Positions 1 to 8,076 of a stretch of DNA of 38,840 nucleotides are shown in pieces. A model generated the notes under the pieces. The model was not told the DNA's origin. It ran no database searches and saw nothing but the letters and a program-made list of their open reading frames with translations. The translations under genes were made by a program, and so were the position numbers. The stretch lies in the NCBI GenBank assembly GCA_042091695.1, contig JBELHA010000028.1, positions 1 through 38,840 of the forward strand, written 5' to 3'. Position 1 is the stretch's first letter; each line of letters starts with the position of its first letter. Origin of the DNA: Flavicella sp042091695. GTDB lineage: Bacteria > Bacteroidota > Bacteroidia > Flavobacteriales > Flavobacteriaceae.

Positions 1-47
1 ACCCTCTCCTTAAAAGGGAGATGCTCTACCAACTGAGCTACCAGGTC
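1..47 (-). tRNA. tRNA-Lys (UUU), 3' part cut by window edge
   Basis: Read on the minus strand, the sequence has a 7-nt acceptor 5' strand (GACCTGG), TA at positions 8-9, a D arm GCTCAGTTGGTAGAGC, and an anticodon stem TCTCC/GGAGA enclosing the loop CTTTTAA. The anticodon is TTT, so this is tRNA-Lys. The variable loop, T arm and acceptor 3' strand lie beyond the left edge. A good promoter lies 26 nt upstream (73-102). Confidence 0.93.
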
Positions 48-72
48 ATTATTTCCTTTGTTTTAGCGGGTG

Positions 73-102
73 CAAATATAGAATCTTATTCCTATATAAC
101 AA
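73..102 (-). promoter_or_regulatory. Promoter of tRNA-Lys (TTG-N19-TATATTTG)
   Basis: On the minus strand TTG (102-100) is followed after exactly 19 nt by TATATTTG (80-73), which matches the Bacteroidota housekeeping sigma consensus TTG-N~19-TAnnTTTG. The tRNA begins 26 nt downstream of the -7 element, which leaves room for a short 5' leader removed by RNase P. Confidence 0.75.
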
Positions 103-111
103 ACTTTTTTA

Positions 112-879
112 TCAATTAATTTCGTTTAAATATGCTTTTCTAACCTTCTTAAATAAATTGGAACTATAGACAAAATCTACAATCGATTCATTATCAGTTT
201 TAAAGATTTCTTTATTGCTTCCTTCCCACTCTTTTACACCATTTTTCAAAAAAATAATTTTTTGTCCAATTTCCATTACAGAATTCATATCATGGGTATT
301 TATGACCGTTGTTATTTGATATTCCTCTGTTATTTCTTGGATTAAATTATCGATAACAATGGCTGTCTGAGGATCCAAACCTGAGTTGGGTTCGTCACAA
401 AAAAGATATTTTGGATTCATAACAATTGCTCTAGCAATAGCAACACGTTTCTGCATCCCACCAGACAACTCTGCAGGAAATTTAGAATTGGCATTGACCA
501 AATTGACTCTTTTGATCACTGCATTTACCCTATCTCTCATTTCTGATTGATTTTGCTGGGTAAACATCTTCAGAGGAAACATGATATTTTCCTCTACAGT
601 CAAGGAGTCAAACAAGGCAGAACCCTGAAATACCATCCCTAATTCTTGACGTAATTGTCGCTTTTCCGAAGCAGCCATTTCATTACTTGCTTTGCCATCA
701 AATAGTATACTCCCTGAATCAGGAGTATGCAATCCTAACAAGCTCTTTAAAAACACGGTCTTTCCAGACCCACTCTGTCCAATAATAAGACTCGTTTTTC
801 CCCTTTCAAATTGGGCATCTATGCCTTTTAAAACAGTCGTATTTTCAAAACTCTTTACGATTTTCTTTACTTCAATCAT
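112..879 (-). CDS. Mla-type lipid ABC transporter, ATP-binding protein (MlaF-like)
   Basis: Cytoplasmic ATPase of 255 residues that would energise lipid transport between the outer and inner membranes together with the permease encoded just upstream. Visible motifs are Walker A GQSGSGKT (34-41), ABC signature LSGGMQ (138-143), Walker B YLFCDEP (158-164, catalytic E163) and the switch histidine in NTHD (H196). The form 'NSGLDP' after Walker B and the pairing with a MlaE-type permease fit the MlaF/Ttg2A family. Its ATG directly abuts the stop codon of the permease gene, so the two are co-transcribed and probably translationally coupled. No MlaD-type substrate-binding gene is present here. It may be encoded elsewhere. 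Confidence 0.88.
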   Translation of the reverse strand: MIEVKKIVKSFENTTVLKGIDAQFERGKTSLIIGQSGSGKTVFLKSLLGLHTPDSGSILFDGKASNEMAASEKRQLRQELGMVFQGSALFDSLTVEENIMFPLKMFTQQNQSEMRDRVNAVIKRVNLVNANSKFPAELSGGMQKRVAIARAIVMNPKYLFCDEPNSGLDPQTAIVIDNLIQEITEEYQITTVINTHDMNSVMEIGQKIIFLKNGVKEWEGSNKEIFKTDNESIVDFVYSSNLFKKVRKAYLNEIN

Positions 880-1620
880 CTATCCTAAAAGCATTTGGGT
901 TAAAAAATAATTCAATAAAATAATGATAACACTTGTCCAAACTACCGCCTGTGTACTGGCACGTCCGACTTCCAAAGCTCCCCCTTTTACGAAATAACCG
1001 TGGTAAGAAGGAACGGTTGCAATAACAAAAGCAAATACTACCGATTTTATCAATGCATATTGAATTAAAAAAGCATCAAAATCCATTTGAATTCCTGTGA
1101 TATAATCTATCGAATGAAAAAGTGATGTCAAAACACCTGCTGCCCATCCTCCGAAAATACCCAAGAACATAGCCAATATAACTAATAGAGGATAAAAAAA
1201 GATAGCCGCAATCACTTTGGGCAATACCAAATAGTTCAAAGAATTGATTCCCATAACCTCCAAGGCGTCTATTTGCTCGGTGACACGCATGGTTCCGATA
1301 CTAGAAGTAATAAAAGAACCTACTTTACCTGCCAAAATAACTGATGCAAAAGTCGGTGCGAATTCTAATATCATGGAACGTTTGGTCGCAAATCCAATCA
1401 AGTACTTTGGTATCAAAGGGTTGTCTACATTCAATGCCGTTTGAATCGCTACTACACCTCCTACAAAAAAAGCAATAAAAGCGACAATCCCAACAGACTT
1501 AAGACCTAAATCCTCAATCTCACGAAACAAAGCTTCTCTAAAAACTTCCTTTCTTTGAGGTTTGGTAAACACTTGTTTGAGCATCATAAAATACTTCCCG
1601 ACATGCTCTATATAATTCAT
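880..1620 (-). CDS. Mla-type lipid ABC transporter, permease (MlaE-like)
   Basis: Inner-membrane permease of 246 residues in the MlaE/DUF140 family. It has an amphipathic N-terminus, then hydrophobic segments near residues 40-65, 90-120, 140-175 and 195-245. The central stretch FAPTFASVILAGKVGSFI followed by GTMRVTEQIDALEVMGI is the hallmark of this family (the conserved E-Q-I-D-A-L-x-x-M-G element). It should form a homodimer with two copies of the ATPase at 112-879. It is the first gene of the pair. I did not find a clear TAnnTTTG element in the 192 bases between it and the divergent phosphatase gene. Confidence 0.88.
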   Translation of the reverse strand: MNYIEHVGKYFMMLKQVFTKPQRKEVFREALFREIEDLGLKSVGIVAFIAFFVGGVVAIQTALNVDNPLIPKYLIGFATKRSMILEFAPTFASVILAGKVGSFITSSIGTMRVTEQIDALEVMGINSLNYLVLPKVIAAIFFYPLLVILAMFLGIFGGWAAGVLTSLFHSIDYITGIQMDFDAFLIQYALIKSVVFAFVIATVPSYHGYFVKGGALEVGRASTQAVVWTSVIIILLNYFLTQMLLG

Positions 1621-1768
1621 ACTATTTTATTTTCATTGTTTTTGCTAATGTATTAAAATATTGTCGAACTCAACTAGAGAAAAGTCCAGTAGTTACTTTC
1701 TATGTATATACAGTTATTTCTAGAGGTTAATTTAAACATTTCCTAATATGCATTATAGATATAGTGAC

Positions 1769-1776
1769 TATATTTG
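1769..1776 (+). promoter_or_regulatory. Candidate -7 element (TATATTTG) of the alkaline phosphatase gene
   Basis: A perfect TAnnTTTG match 36 nt before the ATG of the phosphatase gene. No TTG is seen at the usual spacing upstream, so only half of the promoter is supported. Confidence 0.45.
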
Positions 1777-1812
1777 TATAGACTATTCTAACATAAAATA
1801 GCAACTATAACT

Positions 1813-3459
1813 ATGCATAAAAAACACCTTATTTATTCTTTACTCCTTTTTTGTTTCTGTAACATTTCAATGTTTTCGCAAAAGAAAAAACAACCAAAAT
1901 TAGTAGTTGGTGTAGTAATAGACCAAATGCGCTATGACTATCTGATTCGTTTTTCTGATAAATTTGGAAAACGTGGATTTAAAAAATTGATCAAAAAAGG
2001 ATTCCAGGCAGAAAACTTACACTACAACTATATCCCAACATTTACTGCTGTTGGTCATGCTTCTATCTATACAGGTACTACCCCATATAACCATGGGATT
2101 ATCGGAAATAACTGGTACGATAAATACCTAAAAAAGAGTATTTACTGTGTAGATGACAACAATTACAAAACTGTTGGTAGTACCACTATAAATGGTCAAA
2201 AATCGCCTTACAGAATGCAAACAACAACCCTAGGAGATCAATTGCATTTAGCACAAAACATGAAAGGAAAAACTATAGGAATTGCCATCAAAGATCGATC
2301 TGCGATACTTCCTGTTGGACATACTGCGAATGGAGCCTATTGGTTTGAGGGAAAAGAGCACGGAAAATGGATTTCAAGTTCCTTCTACATGAAAAAATTA
2401 CCGAAATGGGTAAATAAATTCAATCAAAATGGAAAAGTAGAGGCTTATGTTAGTCAACCGTGGGAAACCTATTACGACATTGCAACCTATACAGAAACCA
2501 TAGACGATGACAATCTTTTTGAGGGGATTTTTAAAGGAGAAGGAAGACCAATATTCCCTCACAATATCCCTAAGTTGAGAGCAAAAAATGGAAATTACGA
2601 CATTATCAAATCGATTCCAGCAGGAAATACAATCACCACTGATTTTGCACTAGCGGCTATTGAAGGAGAAAAATTGGGTCAGGGCACACATACTGACTTT
2701 TTGAGTATTAGCTATTCAAGTACGGACTATGTTGGCCATAAATACGGTGTTGACTCTAAAGAGATTGAAGACACCTATATCCGTATGGATTTTGAAATTG
2801 AACGATTGTTAGATTTCTTAGACAAAGAAGTTGGAAAAGGGGATTACACGCTTTTCTTAACTGCAGATCATGCGGTAGCACAAATACCAAACTACTTAAA
2901 AAATCTTAAAATCCCTGCTGATTACATTGACAATAAGGAGCTGGAAAATTTTGTTAAAAACATCACTTTAGAAAAATTTGGTGTTGAAAATCTTATTGAA
3001 AACATGTCTAACTTTCAGATTTTCATAAACAAAGAAACGCTTAGAAATAATAATTTAGAGCTACGTACTGTCTCTGATTTTATAGCTGATAATATTATTC
3101 AATTTAAAAACATCTACAAAGCTTGTACTGCTTTTACACTTCGTGAAAGTGAATTTACAGAGGGGTTAATGCAGGCTGTTCAAAAGGGATACAATCAAAA
3201 GTTTTCAGGAGATGTAATCTTCATTCCAAATCCTGCTACTTTGAGTTCATATTACCAAAAATCGGGAACAAGTCACGGATCTGGATACAGTTACGACACA
3301 CATGTTCCGATGTTGTATTATGGCTTTGGTATCAAAAAAGGAAACACCAAAAAACATCTAGACATCACCTCTATAGCTCCTACAATTTCTAGCTTGTTGC
3401 AGATTGAATTTCCAAATGGATATTCTGGTGAAATTTTAGTTGAAGCATTGAAAAAATAA
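1813..3459 (+). CDS. pafA: PafA-type alkaline phosphatase
   Basis: Periplasmic phosphate monoesterase of 548 residues, the usual length for the Flavobacterium/Elizabethkingia PafA group, which uses a Thr nucleophile instead of Ser. The N-terminus is a signal peptide (hydrophobic 7-20, cleavage probably near FSQ-KKK). The expected active-site set is present: D37, nucleophile T78 in PTFTAVGHA, N99, K160 and R162 (IKDR), zinc ligands D305/H309 (TDYVGH), D352/H353 (TADHA) and H488 (SGTSHGSG). The positions agree almost residue for residue with those known for PafA (D305, H309, D352, H353, H486). Family knowledge suggests scavenging of phosphate from organic esters, often independently of phosphate repression. 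It is monocistronic, with its own -7 element and a terminator. Confidence 0.93.
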   Translation: MHKKHLIYSLLLFCFCNISMFSQKKKQPKLVVGVVIDQMRYDYLIRFSDKFGKRGFKKLIKKGFQAENLHYNYIPTFTAVGHASIYTGTTPYNHGIIGNNWYDKYLKKSIYCVDDNNYKTVGSTTINGQKSPYRMQTTTLGDQLHLAQNMKGKTIGIAIKDRSAILPVGHTANGAYWFEGKEHGKWISSSFYMKKLPKWVNKFNQNGKVEAYVSQPWETYYDIATYTETIDDDNLFEGIFKGEGRPIFPHNIPKLRAKNGNYDIIKSIPAGNTITTDFALAAIEGEKLGQGTHTDFLSISYSSTDYVGHKYGVDSKEIEDTYIRMDFEIERLLDFLDKEVGKGDYTLFLTADHAVAQIPNYLKNLKIPADYIDNKELENFVKNITLEKFGVENLIENMSNFQIFINKETLRNNNLELRTVSDFIADNIIQFKNIYKACTAFTLRESEFTEGLMQAVQKGYNQKFSGDVIFIPNPATLSSYYQKSGTSHGSGYSYDTHVPMLYYGFGIKKGNTKKHLDITSIAPTISSLLQIEFPNGYSGEILVEALKK

Positions 3460-3477
3460 AGGTTTCTATAAAAAAGT

Positions 3478-3515
3478 AAAAAACCAGTAAGGATAATTTC
3501 TTTACTGGTTTTTTT
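3478..3515. terminator. Intrinsic terminator, probably bidirectional
   Basis: The inverted repeat AAAAACCAGTAA / TTACTGGTTTTT flanks an 11-nt loop, with A- and T-tracts outside. It lies between the convergent phosphatase gene and the NTF2-like lipoprotein gene and can serve both. Confidence 0.85.
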
Positions 3516-3529
3516 ATGAATGAATTCGC

Positions 3530-3961
3530 TTATTCAGAGTGATCAGAGGTGATACACCAACGTCCATCTTTCTTTTCAAATACCAAAGAAAAAATACCAT
3601 CAGCATTGGAGGGCTTTCGTTCTAAATGATAAGTACCCACAAGAGTATACACTTTTTTGGATCGGTATTGTAGGTCGCGAACCTCGAATGTCAAGACCCC
3701 CATAACCTCTTGATTAGGATAGCTTTTAAGGTAGTTATTTAAGGTCTGCTCCCATCCGTAGGTTATCCCATTTCTGCCTATAAACTGGAGTTTATCTGAA
3801 TTCCAATAGGCATTCATATAAGCAGTCATGTCTCCTTTGTTCCAATCTTTGGCAGATTGAAACAAAACTTTTTTAATAGCGGCTTTGTCTGAAGTTATTT
3901 GTTTGGTACTAGAGCAGCTCATCGCTACAAAAACTAGTAATAGTAAAGATTTTCTATACAT
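3530..3961 (-). CDS. NTF2-like (DUF4440/SnoaL-type) lipoprotein
   Basis: Protein of 143 residues with a lipoprotein signal peptide: hydrophobic LLLLVFVAM followed by lipobox AMSC (lipidated C16). The rest resembles the NTF2-like fold: an N-terminal helix (KAAIKKVLFQSAKDWNKGDMTAYMNAYW), then strands ending in VFEKKDGRWCITSDHSE. Small secreted DUF4440-type proteins often have no known substrate. Some relatives are enzymes and others ligand-binding proteins. Its start codon abuts the stop of the GNAT gene upstream, so it is probably the last gene of a pssA-GNAT-DUF4440 transcript. The function is not known. Confidence 0.75.
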   Translation of the reverse strand: MYRKSLLLLVFVAMSCSSTKQITSDKAAIKKVLFQSAKDWNKGDMTAYMNAYWNSDKLQFIGRNGITYGWEQTLNNYLKSYPNQEVMGVLTFEVRDLQYRSKKVYTLVGTYHLERKPSNADGIFSLVFEKKDGRWCITSDHSE

Positions 3962-4393
3962 TTAAAGTTTTTTAAACATGACAAAATGAGGACCTATTTC
4001 AGGAACTATAAACTCCTCTCCAATAATAGAAAATTCCATTTTCTTATAAAATGATAGCGCTACAGTTCGTGCATTACACCAACAAAAATCAGCTCCTAAT
4101 TCAGATGCTTTTTTCAATCCAAACTCCAACAATGTATTGCCTAATCCAAGACTTTGATGGGATTCAGAAACAGCCATACCTCTTAGTTGATATTGCGCTC
4201 CTTGTAAATCTTTATGTTTATTTTGCATAAAGGTAGCGATCCCAAGAAGTGTATCTCCTTTGAAAATGCCTGTATGAAAAGTAGTGGAAGCTGAATCTCC
4301 TTCAAACACTACGGAAACATCCTTGTTGTCACGAAGAACAATTCTACGAATAGCATGAGTTGCACTCGCTTCAATAAGTCGCGTTGTGTACAT
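3962..4393 (-). CDS. GNAT-family N-acetyltransferase
   Basis: Cytosolic acyl-CoA-dependent acetyltransferase of 143 residues. The GNAT core is visible: strand 4 LRGMAVSESHQSLGLGNTLLEFGLKKA contains the acetyl-CoA pyrophosphate-binding loop (Q/R-x-x-G-x-G/A as HQSLGLGN, about residues 80-87). It is followed by the C-terminal 'ADFCWCNARTVALSFYKKMEF' arrangement typical of the family. The substrate cannot be told from sequence. The gene lies 15 nt after pssA and abuts the lipoprotein gene, so the three are probably one transcript. Confidence 0.82.
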   Translation of the reverse strand: MYTTRLIEASATHAIRRIVLRDNKDVSVVFEGDSASTTFHTGIFKGDTLLGIATFMQNKHKDLQGAQYQLRGMAVSESHQSLGLGNTLLEFGLKKASELGADFCWCNARTVALSFYKKMEFSIIGEEFIVPEIGPHFVMFKKL

Positions 4394-4408
4394 AAAAACG
4401 GTTTATAA

Positions 4409-5143
4409 TTATATATTATTTTTATAGTTATATACCATAGAAAATAACATATAACTCAATATTACCAATGGGATAGCTGCGTATTGAAAGGCGAACAATA
4501 AAATGATTGAAAAACCTAAAAAAACATATTTATAGCTGTTGTCTTTCCAAGTAAAGCTTTTGAATTTCAGCGCAAATAAAGGGATATTTGCATTCAAAAA
4601 ATAAGAGCTTGCAAAAACCAAAACAACCAATACAAATTGATTTTGCAAAAGATCTACCAACCATAGGGCGTCACTATATTCAATAATCAAAGGCAAAGAA
4701 ACAATCAATAAGGTATTCGCGGGTGTTGGCAATCCTATAAAAGAAGTTGCCTGTCGTGTGTCGATATTAAAATTAGCCAAACGATATGCAGAAGCCAAAG
4801 TAACTAGAAGCCCTAAAAAAGGTAAAAATTCAAAACTAACTATTTTAAAAAGAGAAGGTACTTCATGATTTGAAGAAGCTCGCAGGAGCAATTGGAACAA
4901 TACAATCCCTGGTACCAAACCAGATGTGATCATATCTGCCAAAGAATCTAGTTGTTTCCCTAATTCTCCTTGCACTTTTAAGATACGTGCTGCAAAACCA
5001 TCGAAAAAGTCAAATACAATCCCTACAACAACAAACAAAGCAGCATAGTCCAAACGTCCTATTACAGCATAAAAAACAGCAATACAACCAGAAAAAAGGT
5101 TGCACATAGTAATAGCGTTGGGAAGGTGTTTTTTGAAATTCAT
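4409..5143 (-). CDS. pssA: CDP-diacylglycerol--serine O-phosphatidyltransferase
   Basis: Integral membrane enzyme of 244 residues that makes phosphatidylserine from CDP-diacylglycerol and serine, the precursor of phosphatidylethanolamine. The CDP-alcohol phosphotransferase signature is complete: D45-x2-D48-G49-x2-A52-R53-x8-G62-x3-D66-x3-D70, covering the metal and CDP-binding aspartates. Hydrophobic segments on both sides (for example 12-30, 33-48, 72-87, 107-120, and several after 145) fit the family. The N-terminal KKHLPNAITMCNLFSGC is typical of PssA rather than PgsA. It is the first gene of a likely three-gene run on the minus strand. Confidence 0.9.
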   Translation of the reverse strand: MNFKKHLPNAITMCNLFSGCIAVFYAVIGRLDYAALFVVVGIVFDFFDGFAARILKVQGELGKQLDSLADMITSGLVPGIVLFQLLLRASSNHEVPSLFKIVSFEFLPFLGLLVTLASAYRLANFNIDTRQATSFIGLPTPANTLLIVSLPLIIEYSDALWLVDLLQNQFVLVVLVFASSYFLNANIPLFALKFKSFTWKDNSYKYVFLGFSIILLFAFQYAAIPLVILSYMLFSMVYNYKNNI

Positions 5144-5291
5144 CTATTTTTTATCTATTTATATATTAGTTTCAGCTGAGGCGAAGATATAAAAATATAA
5201 GCCTATTGCTAAAGATAACTTTCGCTATTTACTTCCATTCTTTAATTACACAACAATCCTTTAAATGGTTGTTTTAAATTACTCCCCCTAG

Positions 5292-5750
5292 CTAAACAAA
5301 AGTTTTTAGTTTGTTTTGAGAATTTAAAAACGCACTCAAAAAAGACAATTTATTTCTCATGTTTTTACGTGTTCTTTTGTATACTATAGGAGCTATCAAA
5401 ATATATGGAAATCGCAATTTAAATTGGTATAATAGCTTTAATTTAGTTTCTGTATTGGATATTTCACTGAATTGCCAAGTACCTTTAAATGACTTAAATA
5501 CACTAGATTTATTTCGCATCTGAATTGACAATTTATGGGGGAAATCAAATTCCAAATACTCAGTATCCATTTTTACTCCTTCAACAGATTCAGTATATAC
5601 TTTCGCTCCTTTTTTTAAAACACTATGTCCTTCTATAAAGCCAATTGCTTTAGTTTGGTGGTCCCATTGCAATCGCTTCTTAAAATCTGTACTTAAAAAA
5701 AATAAAGTTGATATCTCTAAGTTGAAAACATCAGATTCGGATACGATCAT
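5292..5750 (-). CDS. SRPBCC-like (START/Bet v1 fold) protein
   Basis: Protein of 152 residues without a signal peptide or membrane segment. The order of elements suggests the SRPBCC helix-grip fold: an N-terminal strand and helix (FKKRLQWDHQTKAIGFIEG), a run of beta strands (GAKVYTESVEGVKMDTEYLEF, PHKLSIQMRN, FKSFKGTWQFSEIS, ETKLKLLYQFKLRFP), then a basic C-terminal helix with KRTRKNMRNKLSFLSAFL. Proteins of this type bind hydrophobic ligands or catalyse cyclase/hydrolase reactions. No catalytic residues can be named. It is read alone, divergent from the hydrolase gene at 5917, and both flanks are non-coding. Confidence 0.6.
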   Translation of the reverse strand: MIVSESDVFNLEISTLFFLSTDFKKRLQWDHQTKAIGFIEGHSVLKKGAKVYTESVEGVKMDTEYLEFDFPHKLSIQMRNKSSVFKSFKGTWQFSEISNTETKLKLLYQFKLRFPYILIAPIVYKRTRKNMRNKLSFLSAFLNSQNKLKTFV

Positions 5751-5916
5751 AGCTAATTATTGTTTCTGAATATTCTTCGGGTGAATACACAAACTAAAAT
5801 ATAAAATATTTTAGAATTATTAGTAAACACAACTGTAATTCAAACGCTATACACTAAAAAAAACCTTTAAAAAGTGGCTTGTTTTTAGTAGTATTGTACA
5901 ACAAAAATAGATTGTT

Positions 5917-6909
5917 ATGCCCATATTAGAATCCACTTTTAAAACTTTTTTTCCATTTACCAATCCACATGTAAGCACCGTCTATAGAACCCTTTTTACA
6001 AATCCTAAAGTAACATATACAAGAGAGCGTATCGACACTCCTGATGGTGATTTTTTAGATTTAGATTGGTCTCGCAGCAATTCAGAAAATTTAGTAATAT
6101 TATTACATGGATTGGAGGGGAGTTCTGACTCAAAATACATTCGCTCTTCTGTTACTGTAATGAACGAAAATGGATTGGACTGTGTCGCACTCAACTTTAG
6201 AGGCTGCAGTGGGGAAACCAATCTTTTTTTCAAAGCCTATCACAGTGGGGAAACAGGAGATTTAGATTTTATTTTGAACTACCTTCTCAAAAATTACAAC
6301 TACACCTCTATTTCAATTGTCGGCTTTAGCATGGGAGGGAATGTCGTTTTAAAATATGCTGGAGAACAAAAAGAAACCCTTAAATCAAAAGTAAATGGTA
6401 TTGTCGCAGTCTGTCCACCTTGTGATTTAAAGGGGTCTTCTGCTGTATTATCAAAAAAAAGCAACCGTGTATATATGAAACGCTTTTTAAGAACGTTATT
6501 GAAAAAGACACTCGAAAAAAGTGCTTTATTTCCAGATAAAAAATTAGATACAGACACCTTGTTACAAGCCAAAGATTTTCAAGATTTCGACAACCTATTC
6601 ACCGCTCCCTCTTATGGGTTTGAAGATGCGGAAGACTATTGGAAACAAGCGAGTTCAAAATCTTTTTTAAAAAGTATCAAAACTCCCTGCTATGTATTGT
6701 CTGCTCTGAATGATCCTTTTTTATCAGATTCCTGCTATCCAACTGAAATAGCAGCGAAACACAAGTACATACACTTAGAAACACCTGAATTTGGAGGACA
6801 TATTGGGTATATCAATTCATGGAAATCTTCAAAAAACACATGGTGTGAAGAAAAAATTGTTTTTTTCCTAAAGGAACTCAACAAAACCAAAACAAAAGAG
6901 AAGAAATAA
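5917..6909 (+). CDS. YheT-type alpha/beta hydrolase
   Basis: Predicted cytosolic serine hydrolase of 330 residues. The alpha/beta-hydrolase core is clear: oxyanion region LVILLHGLEGSSDS (59-72), nucleophile elbow GFSMGG with S138, acid D266 in ALNDPFL and histidine H295 in GGHIGY. The segment ALNFRGCSGE and the N-terminal FKTFFPFTNPHVSTVYRTLF match the YheT/COG0429 group, whose members act on short acyl esters or lipids. The physiological substrate is unknown. It appears to be transcribed alone or with the PorV2-like gene 44 nt downstream, which also has its own candidate -7 element. Confidence 0.83.
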   Translation: MPILESTFKTFFPFTNPHVSTVYRTLFTNPKVTYTRERIDTPDGDFLDLDWSRSNSENLVILLHGLEGSSDSKYIRSSVTVMNENGLDCVALNFRGCSGETNLFFKAYHSGETGDLDFILNYLLKNYNYTSISIVGFSMGGNVVLKYAGEQKETLKSKVNGIVAVCPPCDLKGSSAVLSKKSNRVYMKRFLRTLLKKTLEKSALFPDKKLDTDTLLQAKDFQDFDNLFTAPSYGFEDAEDYWKQASSKSFLKSIKTPCYVLSALNDPFLSDSCYPTEIAAKHKYIHLETPEFGGHIGYINSWKSSKNTWCEEKIVFFLKELNKTKTKEKK

Positions 6910-6912
6910 CAA

Positions 6913-6920
6913 TATATTTG
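6913..6920 (+). promoter_or_regulatory. Candidate -7 element (TATATTTG) before the PorV2-like gene
   Basis: Perfect TAnnTTTG match 33 nt before the TTG start codon and just after the hydrolase stop codon. No matching TTG element at normal spacing was seen. Confidence 0.4.
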
Positions 6921-6953
6921 TAAGGATATTTACAAGTAATAAAAAATTATATA

Positions 6954-8048
6954 TTGAGAAAACACATTCTACTTTTAACCCTGCTAACTTATTGTTTGGG
7001 TACTGCTCAAGAGTTTCGAAAATATTCCAATGAATTTTTAAGTATTGGTGTAGATGCCGCAGCGATGGGAATGAGTAAATCTGTGACCGCTTCTTCAAAT
7101 GATGTAAATGCTATTTATTGGAACCCTGCTGGTTTGGCCGGTATCAAAGTGCACCAAGGAGCCTTGATGCACAGTTCGTATTTTGCAGGAATTGCTAATT
7201 ACGATTATGCCGCAGCTGCGATTGCCCCCAAGCTTGAGGGAGGACCTGTGTTGGCTTTTTCTTTGATTCGTTTCGGAGTAGACAATATCCTAAACACGAC
7301 CAATATTATCGACAATGAGGGTGGCATTGATTTCAGTCGTATTGAACGCTTTTCAACTGCAGACTACGCACTAAATATTGCTGTTGCAAAAAACATAACT
7401 TCAATTCCAGGGTTAGCCCTAGGAATCAATGCTAAAATTGTAAGAAGAATCATTGGCGATTTTGCATCCTCTTGGGGTATAGGTTTGGATGCAGGAGTAC
7501 AGTATAAATTAAAAAAGTGGCAGTTGGGGATCATGGCACGCGATATTACAACCACTTTTAACGCTTGGGATTTTGACGCTGAAAACCTCAAAGACATCCA
7601 GGATGCTATACCAGGACAAAACCAGGTAATCCCTGAAAAAATAGAACTTACCATACCCAAAATACACGTTGGGATTGCGCGTGATTTTGAGTTAAAAAAC
7701 AATAAATTTCACCTACTGACTGAATTGAATTTTCACGCTAGATTGATTCCAACAAATGATATTGTTAGTACTCGCTATGGTAGTATGACACCTTCACTAG
7801 GTTTTCAACTCGACTACCTTCGTTTTGTATATTTAAGGTTGGGAGTTGGGGAATTTCAGAATGAACGTCAAATTGACGGTACAGATTCATTGAGTATACA
7901 ACCTAACATCGGACTTGGATTCAAATACCACGGCGTACAAATAGACTACGCATTGACCAATATAGCCAGTGCTGGAAATGCCTTATATTCTAACACATTT
8001 TCCTTAAAAATAGACTTCGATTTCTTACAATCACGAGCTAAAAAATAG
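6954..8048 (+). CDS. PorV/PorQ-family outer-membrane protein (PorV2-like, UPF0164)
   Basis: Predicted outer-membrane beta-barrel of 364 residues. It starts with TTG. This start gives a clean signal peptide (RKHILLLTLLTYCLGTAQ, cleavage near Q19/E20), and no ATG lies close enough to replace it. The mature N-terminus SNEFLSIGVDAAAMGMSKS followed by NAIYWNPAGLAGI is the family signature. The protein ends in KIDFDFLQSRAKK after amphipathic strands. PorV itself shuttles substrates of the type IX secretion system. This paralogous group is usually annotated PorV2 and its role is less certain. The apolipoprotein N-acyltransferase gene follows after 28 nt, suggesting a shared transcript. Confidence 0.75.
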   Translation: MRKHILLLTLLTYCLGTAQEFRKYSNEFLSIGVDAAAMGMSKSVTASSNDVNAIYWNPAGLAGIKVHQGALMHSSYFAGIANYDYAAAAIAPKLEGGPVLAFSLIRFGVDNILNTTNIIDNEGGIDFSRIERFSTADYALNIAVAKNITSIPGLALGINAKIVRRIIGDFASSWGIGLDAGVQYKLKKWQLGIMARDITTTFNAWDFDAENLKDIQDAIPGQNQVIPEKIELTIPKIHVGIARDFELKNNKFHLLTELNFHARLIPTNDIVSTRYGSMTPSLGFQLDYLRFVYLRLGVGEFQNERQIDGTDSLSIQPNIGLGFKYHGVQIDYALTNIASAGNALYSNTFSLKIDFDFLQSRAKK

Positions 8049-8076
8049 CATCGTTTACTTCTAGTTATTTTCCAAT

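Noticed and set aside
5853..5889. Inverted repeat ACTAAAAA / TTTTTAGT between the SRPBCC-like and hydrolase genes
   Set aside because: AT-only core, 21-nt loop and position between divergent genes. It is neither a good terminator nor a convincing operator.
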